DNA of 64,000 nt, from NCBI RefSeq assembly GCF_902459465.1, contig NW_022985732.1:41386-105385 (forward strand). The letters are read 5' to 3'. Below, piece after piece: positions 56,260 through 64,000 of the stretch; within the stretch, counting starts at the first letter, position 1, and every line of letters begins with the position of its first letter. This DNA comes from Asterias rubens (lineage: Eukaryota > Echinodermata > Asteroidea > Forcipulatida > Asteriidae). A program made the translations under genes and the position numbers. A model generated the notes under the pieces. The model was given only the letters and a program-made list of their open reading frames with translations, did not search any database and was not told the DNA's origin.

Positions 56260-56510
56260 CAGGGGCCAATTTCATAGAGCTGCTTAAGCAAAAATGTTGC
56301 TTGAGCACGAAAATAGCTCGCTTATTTTTCACATGTTACTGGCAAAAATGTCATGCCATATACATTGCTTGTGACTGGTATTTAGCTGTTGTTTGCTTAG
56401 TATAACAATTGAGTGTAGTCTTGTCCGGTAATGTGATTTTACTAAGCAAGGATTTTTTTGCTTAAGCAAATTTTGTGCTTAAGCAGCTCTATGAAATTGG
56501 GCCCAGGCCA
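56260..56510. mobile_element. Foldback MITE with GGGCCCAATTTCATAGAGC-type termini
   Basis: Left GCCAATTTCATAGAGCTGCTTAAGCA and right TGCTTAAGCAGCTCTATGAAATTGGGCCC are inverted copies about 200 bp apart. Solo fragments of the family occur near 55720-55745. It lies in an intron of the convertase-like gene. Confidence 0.7.
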
Positions 56511-56716
56511 TTATTTTCTTTTGCAATTACTTGAAAAAAGAGAGATTTGAATGAAATGCACCGTTAGTTGTTGTCAGGTCAGCATCATCATTAGTCCCGT
56601 ACAACACCAGCTGGAAGCTGGTGAATCGAGCCACCTTACTACTTCCCCTCGGAATATCAGGAAGCTAGGTCCTCCTCCTGCGACTGGACCCCCGGTGGGG
56701 TGTGGTGATGCTCAAC

Positions 56717-56977
56717 CTCCAGGCGCCACACCCCGTTTGGGTTCTCGCCCCAGTTCCCTACCGACATGAAAGGAAACTCGTCCACTGACTGAGTGGTGTT
56801 GTCATTCTTGCGGGTCGAGAGGAGCTCGGAGGGGTGCCCTGCGGGGACCAGATCGTCAGGGAGACGTCGCCACGGCGGGGGGCTTGGTAGGAGATTTTCG
56901 CGATGGTGTGCTCCAGTTTGGTGATGGGGCAATTTATATCTATGTAGACGACGGTGGACATTCCTTGAAGGATTGAT
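56717..56977 (-). CDS. PCSK-like: Proprotein convertase P domain exon, frame-disrupted
   Basis: From a TTTCTCTAG acceptor the exon encodes CPITKLEHTIAKISY, RRGDVSLTIWSP and, in the next frame, SELLSTRKNDNTTQSVDEFP, FMSVGNWGENPNGVWRLE. These are the Homo-B/P domain signatures of subtilisin-kexin proprotein convertases (LEH, R-G-D, LxSPxGTxSxLL, FMSVxxWGENPxGxWxL). The domain stabilises the catalytic unit that cleaves prohormones at dibasic sites in the secretory pathway. The shift sits in a C run near 56838, so one missing base would explain it. The 3' boundary (GTTGAG donor at 56717) is tentative. It joins in phase to the catalytic-domain exon at 58270-58495. Confidence 0.82.
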
Positions 56978-57171
56978 CTAGAGAAAAAGTTAGGACAAAC
57001 GAAAGATAAGCATTTGAGGTTGGGATGGTCACATAATGAACAAAATTAATATAAGTTTGCTTGAATGACTCAAAGCGCCCTCCATTGTCTGAAAAAGACT
57101 TGTTTTCAACTGACTCTTATATGAGTTGATGGAGGGTGAGTCTTGTTTGTCCAGAAGGAGAATATTAATTT

Positions 57172-57335
57172 TGGTTTTTACCCATACACAGATGTGTGTT
57201 AGCACTGTATACTCAGTACTTTCCCCAGAGTCCTGTGAAAAAAATATCACAGGCAGTTTACTCGGGTGGGATTCGAACCCATGACCCTTGCAATTCTAGA
57301 GCAGTGTCTTACCAACTAGACTACCGAGATTGATG
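57172..57335 (-). mobile_element. CTCGG-family SINE
   Basis: Full copy. The minus strand has AATCTCGGTAGTCTAGTTGG, GGGTTCGAATCCCACC (a near-consensus box B) and a body ending CATCTGTGTATGGG. It lies in the intron between two convertase exons. Confidence 0.75.
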
Positions 57336-57429
57336 TAGAAGGAGTTTGTTCCACAGTAGTGCTAGTGCAGTGCAAGTCTTGGTGAAAGACGCTCTTGTTG
57401 AGTTGGGCCTACAAATGTGTACATACATA

Positions 57430-57840
57430 GAAGTGTTGTGGCTGAGTGGTTAAGAGTACTGAATTCAAACTCTGGTGTTTCTGATCAGCAGAGCGTGTGT
57501 TCGAATCCCCAGCCATGACACTTGTGTCCTTAAGCAAGACATTTAACCAATGCTTCGTCCTTCGGATGGGAGGTAAAGCCGTTGGTCCCATTTGTTATGT
57601 GCATGTAAACGAACCCAGTGTACTTATCGAAAAGAGACGGGGTTCGCCAAGGTTTTCCTTGCTGTGGCTGCTGTATACGCCGTAGCACCTTGTAAACCCT
57701 TATTAGGTGCTAAATAATTGAGTCTCAGAGTTCATCACTTCAATAATCTATCTTTCTGAAAGTTTGTACATAATCAGCGCCTTGAGTACCTTCTATGGTA
57801 GATACGTGCGCTATATAAGACTTCGATACTATTATTATTA
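57430..57840 (+). mobile_element. tRNA-derived SINE (same family as 3718-4120)
   Basis: Head with GGCTGAGTGGTTAAGAG and TGTTCGAATCCCC; body with CCTTAAGCAAGACATTTAACC and GGGGTTCGCC; GGCTGCTGTATACGCCGTAG; and a terminal GCGCCTTGAGTACCTTCTATGG...GCGCTATATAAGA with an ATTATTATTA tail. Confidence 0.85.
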
Positions 57841-58269
57841 CACATGTTCGCAACTATTCCACCGGCAATTTTTGATGCGCAAACCCTTCAGCAAGAACTT
57901 ATGGGGTGGATATATGGAAGTTTCCCCAACAGACCTCGGTATCGTTTGAAAGTAATGTGCACAGCGCAAAGTTGAGCAGGGGAACGTGATAGTTGAACAA
58001 CAACGCCTTGAACAAAAGACTAGTGCATCCCTCTGAAGTCAGTTAAATTCACAACTCTCACTATACTTAGAATGTTCATGTATTAAAAGTGCATTTGTGT
58101 TTTTGTTTGTATGGGCATGCCTACTACAAGCTTTGGCTTTTCTGGTTATGCCCCCCCCCCCCCCATTTCCAATTCTCCTCAGTACTGTTCTTTGTCATTG
58201 TTTTTTTTTTTCTTCTCTGTTGGAACGGAAATAAATGTCTTGAAATGAAATGAAACATTGAAAACTCAC

Positions 58270-58495
58270 TTATGATATCTTGACGTTGTGGTCGAGTACG
58301 TCTGCTGAGGTCCGACTAGTCTCCAAGTCAGAGCCAGCTCTACCATCTTGCCGGCATCCAGCATCCCAAATCCAAACTTCTCATTGGTGTGGAAGCCAGC
58401 GCCGTTAATGTGCCAGCCAGACTCTTCCACATTGGGAATGTGGGATCCGTGAACAACGATGTGCTGTATGTAGATCATGCCAGGTCAGATTTGGG
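58270..58495 (-). CDS. PCSK-like: Proprotein convertase, end of catalytic domain, frame-disrupted
   Basis: From a TTCTGCAG acceptor to a GTGAGT donor. It encodes PNLTWHDL in one frame, and in the next QHIVVHGSHIPNVEESGW, HINGAGFHTNEKFGFGMLDA and GKMVELALTW. These are the closing helices of the subtilase domain of kexin-like convertases (PNLTWRDxQH, W-x-x-NGAG, FGFGxLDAxxMV). The two frames are separated by a duplicated TACA (58465-58472). Without the duplication they would be continuous. The overall pattern is closest to the PC1/3 style among those I know, but class assignment is uncertain. Catalytic Asp/His/Ser exons are not in the window. Confidence 0.82.
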
Positions 58496-58531
58496 CTGCA
58501 GAAGAAAGACAAACGATAGTATTAATATGAC

Positions 58532-58681
<150 letters not shown>

Positions 58682-58897
58682 AAGATCGAGAAGTACCAGG
58701 ACCTGGCCAGGGAACTTCGTAAGATTTGGCAGGTGAAGGTAAAAGTAGTCCCCGTGGTGGTTGGAGCACTTGGCACCATTCCCAAAGCACTGGGGGAACA
58801 TCTAGATGAAATAGGGACAAATGTGAGGGTAGATCTATTACAGAAGGCAGTGCTTTTGGGAACAGCGAGGATCCTGAGAAAGACCCTTGAGATCTAA
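58682..58897 (+). pseudogene. 5'-truncated non-LTR retrotransposon ORF tail
   Basis: Seventy-one codons plus a TAA. The frame includes KYQDLARELRKIW, VVPVVVGALGTIPKAL and RVDLLQKAVLLGTARILRKT, a C-terminal block familiar from reverse-transcriptase proteins of non-LTR retrotransposons in marine invertebrates. It is followed by a short 3' end and another AAT microsatellite (58978-59037). The 5' side starts within the first AAT tract, consistent with a truncated insertion. Confidence 0.75.
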
Positions 58898-58977
58898 GGC
58901 TACGGGACGTAGCCCGGCTCGAGGAGTTACCGGCACAAAGGAAAATGAGATCTTTCTTTTGCATGCTGTGATAAAAT

Positions 58978-58979
58978 GA

Positions 58980-59037
<58 letters not shown>
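58978..59037 (+). repeat. AAT microsatellite
   Basis: About 60 bp of (AAT)n separating the retrotransposon tail from the next repeat. Confidence 0.97.
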
Positions 59038-59039
<2 letters not shown>

Positions 59040-59300
59040 CCGTTTTTATACATGCTATATAGCACTTTTCACACCCGGAGGGCGTCCCAAAGCGCTTCAC
59101 ATTATAACCCCTGGTCACTGGGCCTTAACTCACTCCTTAAACCATCTCAGCTCCCTGGTGGGGAGTATGCAGCCTGTGCAACAATGCGCTACTAGGCTAA
59201 ATCAATCACAAGAACCATCTCTGCCCTAACAGGTACCCATTTACACCTGGGTGGAGAGAAGTAATGATAGTGAAGTGTCTGGCTCAGGGACCAGGATTAA
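59038..59300 (-). repeat. Dispersed repeat with AAGCGCTTCACATT motif
   Basis: Sequence with CACCCGGAGGGCGTCCCAAA, CAGCTCCCTGGTGGGGAGTA and AGAACCATCTCTGCCCTAAC. A fragment of the last part occurs in reverse at 3478-3520 and again at 27720-27760. The order and the adjoining microsatellite suggest the tail of a LINE or SINE. Confidence 0.6.
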
Positions 59301-59612
59301 CATTTATCATGTTTATTGTTTTCCTTGTATCTTACAAAATTGGTTTTAATTGAGTTAAATGGACCATTCCAAAACCTAAAGCCATGTCGAACTGAACTCT
59401 TTTGGTATAATGATGTTCTTTGGTGGGAAACATCAATTAGTGTTTTGAGTATTAATATGGAGTTGTAGGCCCCTATTTTTCATTATGCATTTATAAAAAC
59501 CCAGTGAGAGTTTACCTTTTGTGAAAAAAGTTAACAATCAGATTGATGTAGGGAGAATATTGTGCCTATGGGTTTATTTAATAATTCCCAATGCAAAATT
59601 AACATCTATTAA

Positions 59613-59986
59613 TGGGAAGGTACACGTTTGGTAAATACTCAAAACAAGTATTAACTTAAAAACTGACTTGACAATGAGCATTGAGGAGCTGTTGATAGTA
59701 TAAAACATTGTGGGAAACGCCTCCCTCTAAAGTAACGTAGATTTTGAGAAAGAGGTAATTTCTCACTAAAATAATAAAATACTTCTTAGCTAGAAGTCTT
59801 TTATTCCTATCTGAAAGCACACAAATTCGTCCAACAAGGGTGTTTTTTCTTTCATCATTTTCTCGCAACTTTGATGACCGATTGAGCCCAAATTTTCACA
59901 GGCTTGTTATTGTATGCTTATGATGGGATACACCAATTGAGAACACGGGTCTTTGACAATTACCAAACGTGTACAGTGCCATTTAA
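59613..59986 (+). mobile_element. TTAA-type 0.38-kb MITE, diverged
   Basis: Termini GGTACACGTTTGGTAAATACT and ACCAAACGTGTACAGTGCC. It shares internal CTCGCAACTTTGATGACCGA and CATCTGAAAGCACACAAA blocks with the rest of the family. Confidence 0.75.
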
Positions 59987-59989
59987 TCA

Positions 59990-60152
59990 AATTCGTGGAA
60001 AATTATTTTTTTCTTGAAAACTACGTTACTTCTGAGGGAGCTGTTTCTCAAATTGTGTTATACTATCAACCTCTCCCCATAACTCATTACCAAGAAAGTT
60101 TTTATGCTAATAATTATTTTGAGTAATTACCAACAGTGTTCATTGCCTTTAA
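59990..60152 (-). mobile_element. Half MITE copy in reverse orientation
   Basis: Only the terminus-proximal half is present (GAAAACTACGTTACTTC to GTAATTACCAACAGTG...CCTTTAA). The final about 25 bp are duplicated immediately after (to about 60195). Confidence 0.75.
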
Positions 60153-60199
60153 TTTCAGCACTATAATTACCAACAGTGTTCATTGCCATTAAATTCAGC

Positions 60200-60778
60200 A
60201 CTTATAACGAGTTCTTAATTTTGTCTGCCACCCACAGGTCACAAACAGGTACAATTATTACATTTCATTCATGCCTTTATTTGTTCATTTACTTTCCCGA
60301 TGACTTTTGACGAGTTGTGCTCATCTTGATTAAACAGAGTATGCTTGAAATGTTTCAGGTCATTAACTCATGAATCTCAACACCCTGGTGCAAGGCGTGT
60401 CATTCCACAAGGGGCCATAACGCATCTCCACACAAGACCCTTTTACCGCTTCAATTATTTTGACCATGAAGTCTTGGCTCATACGCCAGTTGGGAGTGGT
60501 CTGCCAAGGCGTGACAAACTCTGACAGTATACAGTTCAGCTTCATAAAAGGTCTTATCATCCGTCACAAGAAGGTAGCAATGATCACCAAAATTTGTCTA
60601 TAGACTGATGCAGGACATGCATGGAAATACAATCAGGAAATGCGTCTGAAGGAGAGCTCAAACAGTGAAGTTTGCCGCCATTTTGAGCGCCGAGTGATAG
60701 CGTCTGAACACGGCAGGACGTGTCTAACTCAGCAAGTGGTAAGCTGTTGTACGCCGTACCCCCACCTGTCTATAATGG
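60200..60778. other. Intergenic, no gene recognised
   Basis: A minus-strand ORF at 60363-60560 has no domain or splice context I can support. Confidence 0.45.
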
Positions 60779-60932
60779 GTGCGTTCGTTTAGCTTCCCCG
60801 GGTTGACCCCGGTGTGTGGCGTTTTATTTTGGTCCAGGACGAACGTGTGCAGATAACTACCCACGGTTGTCCTGAAAAAAAAAAACCCGCCACACACCGG
60901 GGTCTACCCAGGGGAAAGCTAAACGAACGCAC
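60779..60932. mobile_element. Small hairpin MITE
   Basis: GTGCGTTCGTTTAGCTT at left and the reverse complement AAGCTAAACGAACGCAC at right. A second inverted block (GACCCCGGTGTGTGGCG against CGCCACACACCGGGGTC) lies inside. An A run (about 12) is at 60876. Confidence 0.85.
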
Positions 60933-61050
60933 ATATATACTATAAGTTAATTGTATTGTAATGTATTTGATTTTTTTCCGAAACGGGGAGGGTAAAATTG
61001 TAATAATAAATAACAATTAGTGAAGAAGTCATAAGGAAAGGAGTGTGAAA

Positions 61051-61438
61051 GGAACACGTTGCCTTGGATCGGTCGAGTTGGTCTTTGAAAAGCGTTTGTA
61101 ACAGTTTGTTATAAAATGCATATATGGTTTAGAAAGATGTTTTAAAAGTAGAATACAGTGATCCACACACATTTGCCTCAAAATTGCGTGGTTTTCCTTA
61201 TACTTTAAGAACTGACACGGTCGGCCATTAAATGGGAGTCAATTATTTTTTTACTCCCATAAACGGCCGGCCGTGTTTGTCGACAAGGTAAAAGGAAAAC
61301 CACGCAATTTCGAGTAATACTTGTGTGGATCATTATATTCTATTTTTAAAATATCTTTCTAATCATATGCATTTTCTTAAAAAACGGTTACAAATGCTTT
61401 TCAAAGACCTACTCGGCCGATCCAAGGCAACGTGTTCC
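61051..61438. mobile_element. Near-complete foldback element with about 180-bp arms
   Basis: GGAACACGTTGCCTTGGATC at left and GATCCAAGGCAACGTGTTCC at right. The arms remain complementary through AAAACCACGCAATTT and GGCCGGCCGTGT/ACGGTCGGCCATTAAATGG to a short loop near 61250. A transcript would form a long double-stranded hairpin. Confidence 0.88.
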
Positions 61439-61534
61439 TCTAACTTATAACAAAAACATACATTGGTAAAGCCTTGTTCACACAGTTTGATTTTTTAAAC
61501 GGTAAATAAAAAGACATACTTTGCGACACAATGA

Positions 61535-61536
<2 letters not shown>

Positions 61537-61597
<61 letters not shown>
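61537..61597 (+). repeat. AAT microsatellite
   Basis: About 60 bp of (TAA)n at the 3' end of the adjoining minus-strand LINE fragment, where such tails are expected. Confidence 0.95.
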
Positions 61598-61598
<1 letters not shown>

Positions 61599-61850
61599 TA
61601 ACATTTATAAGGCGCGCAGTATCTGGAATAGATCGATTAAAAGGCGCCGGACGCTAGTCAGCTGACAAATTAAACAGATGAGACTTGAGATTGTGTTTGA
61701 AAGTAGAAAGATCAGGTGTGGCCCTCAGCTCGTCTGGCAAGGAATTCCAGAGACGCGGTGCGCAGCTGGAAAAGGCACGGTCTCCGTAACTTGCCAGACG
61801 AGTTTTGGGAACATAGAGTATGTGTGATGATGATGATGATCTAAGGCCTG
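61598..61850 (-). pseudogene. CR1/Jockey-type LINE 3' end
   Basis: The minus strand encodes YVPKTRLASYGDRAFSSCAP, RLWNSLPDELR and STFKHNLKSHLF before a stop. This is the well-known C-terminal block of CR1-like non-LTR reverse transcriptases. It is followed by a short 3' UTR and a TTA microsatellite. Truncated 5', with a foldback element at its upstream edge. Confidence 0.85.
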
Positions 61851-62000
61851 GGGTGGATTTCACAAAGAGTTAGGACTAGTCCTAACTTAAGACTAGTCCT
61901 AGGGGATATACACAACGTGTGGCTAGTCCTAAGTTAGGACGAGTAACTCGTCCTAACTCGAGATAAGACTAGTCTTAACTCTTTGTGAAATCCACCCCAG
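61849..62000. mobile_element. TTAGGAC foldback element, complete copy
   Basis: Starts TGGGGTGGATTTCACAAAGA and ends with the reverse complement. Internally TTAGGACTAGTCCTAACTTA and GTTAGGACGAGTAACTCG alternate in both orientations. Full-length reference for the fragments at 4203 and 26925. Confidence 0.85.
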
Positions 62001-62329
62001 GTCTGTTGTTACGTTGTTGTAAAAGATGTGTAATGTGGCAATTATAGCTTCATCAGGAGTGTCCATCAAAAACTTAAATCTATCTTCCCCACCAAGAGTT
62101 TAAAAGTCTTATTATTTATTAATAACATAAACCAACATAATATTCATAAGGTCGTTGTTTAATGGGCAATTTAAAGCAGAAATGGATTTCTGTTTCAACA
62201 TCAGTGTGACAATGCGGGCAAAATGTTTGGCTTGACCGCGCGTTGGGGGTGATAGCGCGCCCTGTTGTGACAAATCCAGGAGAGTCTTGAACCAAGACTA
62301 GTGTACGTATTGCTAACCAATGACGCGGT

Positions 62330-64000
62330 AAACTTGTGAAGATTGGGCATTAGTCTGGAGTCGAAAATGACCTTAATAAATCTGTGATCTTTTCCTTGAC
62401 AGCTCTGTGCACAAACAAATCCCTTTTGGAAGGCTGTTGAGCACAGTTCTGAGCTTCTCCGCTTACTTGTTTTTTTCCCGCTACCAACAAATTGTCCAAG
62501 CCGCCCTAAAAGTTTTAAAATTCGGATGCAGGGATATGCCAGGTAGAGTCGGGTACAATGACTCCGTGTCTCTAGCATGTATAATTTCAGAGTTACTGAA
62601 GAGTTCGGCTCAGATTTATTTGAAAACCATTCAACAAAACAATTCGTCGGCTTTTTGTGTATAGCCCATATGCATACAACTTTGGTATGGTATATACTTC
62701 CTGGCCGCTGGCCCAGCTTAGAAAAATTTCATATCATTAAAATTAGTACAAGTAGAAATACCTTGACAATGGCTATTCAATGAGTAATTACCTAAGAAAG
62801 TGTCCACTGCCTTTAAATGGGCGTGACACGCGGGCTGGCACCTGTGCTAATTCAGGTTTTGAATGTGACACAACCTGAATGAGACATTATTTTCATTTTC
62901 GCTATCAAGAATTCTGGAAGCCGCCATAAAACTTTGAAATTCGTGTTCAGGGACATGCCAGGATGATTCAGGTACAAATTCCGTCTTTCTAGCAATTTTA
63001 GTTCCAGAATGAATCAAGAGTATAGCTGAAGGTTTTTTATAAGCTCGGGCTTTTTTTTCAATGAATATTTTTTTCTCTCCAATGTTCACCATGTGCCGTG
63101 TGTATCATGCAATTTTGGGGGTGTGTCGGTTACACAACCGTAACTCTAGCCTCGCTTTGAAAATCACCATAGCATTAGGTTTAGTACGAGAGGAAAGCCC
63201 TTGAAATTGTCCATCCAATGGTGCTAAACTTGTTTAGATTGATCAATGATTTTGGGTCAAATTGACCCGTTGTACTTTTGATTTTCTCTGTGCACAAAAA
63301 TCCCGTAGGGAGGCTTGTTGAGTTCGTTTCGGAGCACAGCCGCCTACTTTTATCTTTCGGTGTCAAGAAGTCTGGAAGCCGCTCTAAAACTTTGAAACAT
63401 TGAATTCGGGGACATGCCAGGATGACGCAGATACAAACTGCGTCTCTCTATCGTTTTTAGTTCCAGAATGATTCAAAAGCATAGCTGAAAGTTTTTATAA
63501 GTCCGGGCTTTTTTTTTAACCGCATATATTTGTTTTCTCCAATAAAGACCACATGCCGTGTGTTTCATGCATTAAATGTCCCAAATTTGTGGGGTGTGTC
63601 GGGTGTACTCCCTGGCCTCTAGCGTCGCTTTGAAAATCCCCATAGCCCTAATTTGTGTTCGAGAGGAAAGCCCTTGAAATTGTCCATCCATCGGTGCTAA
63701 ACTTGTTTAGATTGGGCAATGATTTTGGGTCAAATTGACCCGTTGTACTTTTGATTTTCTCTGTGCACAAAAATCCCGTAGGGAGGCTTGTTGAGTTCGT
63801 TTCGGAGCACAGCCGCCTACTTTTATCTTTCGGTGTCAAGAAGTCTGGAAGCCGCTCTAAAACTTTGAAATTTGAATTCAGGGACATGCCAGGATGACGC
63901 AGGTACAAACTGCGTCTCTCTATCGTTTTAAGTTCCAGAATGATTCAAAAGCATAGCTGAAAGTTTTTATGAGTCAGGGCTTTTTTTTCAAGGCATATAT
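62330..64000. repeat. About 473-bp tandem repeat, running off the window
   Basis: Two closely similar units start near 63187 and 63660 (CGAGAGGAAAGCCCTTGAAA, CAAATTGACCCGTTGTACTT, GAAGTCTGGAAGCCGC, GACATGCCAGGATGACGC). More diverged relatives cover about 62330-62630 and 62880-63170. Minus-strand ORFs (63181-63366 and 63648-63908) are repeated with the unit and share LPTGFLCTEKIKSTTGQFDP. I do not recognise the peptide, and a purely noncoding repeat is possible. Confidence 0.7.

Overview
This window comes from a metazoan nuclear genome. The split genes with GT-AG introns, the very high density of short inverted-repeat transposons and tRNA-derived SINEs, and the AT-rich noncoding DNA point to a marine deuterostome. 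I infer an echinoderm, most likely a sea star, from the style of the repeats; I could not test this. Nothing bacterial or phage-like is present.

Layout. (1) Bases 52-13613 and 17084-29877 are two arms of a huge imperfect inverted repeat. They are separated by an exactly 500-base run of N (13614-14113) and about 3 kb of arm-unrelated or paralogous sequence. Both arms carry the same series of elements: a TTAA-flanked piggyBac-like element, several foldback MITEs, a SINE, a roughly 793-bp tandem array and a 93-bp satellite. They differ in copy number and in large insertions and deletions. (2) The arms carry the 3' half of POLR1H (RPA12, the small zinc-ribbon subunit of RNA polymerase I). Exon 3, which encodes the C-terminal zinc ribbon, is at 2566-2675 in the left arm and is deleted from the right arm. 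The tiny last exon lies inside every unit of the 793-bp array, so it is present about six times per arm. Exons 1 and 2 lie just outside the right arm on the minus strand (30888 down to 30052). (3) 31.1-34.1 kb holds MITEs and a minus-strand immunoglobulin-domain gene fragment with a signal peptide. (4) 34146-43241 is a composite Ty3/gypsy LTR retrotransposon on the minus strand: a full LTR-internal-LTR element plus a fused, internally deleted second unit, bounded by a 4-bp GTAT duplication. It carries gag, protease, RT/RNase H, a truncated integrase and an extra C2H2 zinc-finger ORF in the env position. (5) 46.9-54.1 kb holds minus-strand exons of a PHIP/BRWD family gene: the second bromodomain followed by acidic, serine-rich C-terminal exons. 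The introns are packed with copies of a TTAA-ended 0.38-kb MITE and SINEs. (6) 55.2-58.5 kb holds minus-strand exons of a kexin-like proprotein convertase (end of the catalytic domain and the P domain). (7) 58.5-64 kb is repeats: long AAT microsatellites, two LINE tails, foldback MITEs and a roughly 473-bp tandem array.

The host genes do not form a pathway; they are neighbours only. Almost every host gene here shows at least one small frame lesion, several of them at homopolymers. I therefore treat apparent pseudogenisation cautiously, because residual consensus errors are a good alternative. The most informative questions are whether the giant inverted repeat is a real palindrome or two haplotype contigs joined head to head, and how the POLR1H last exon came to be amplified.
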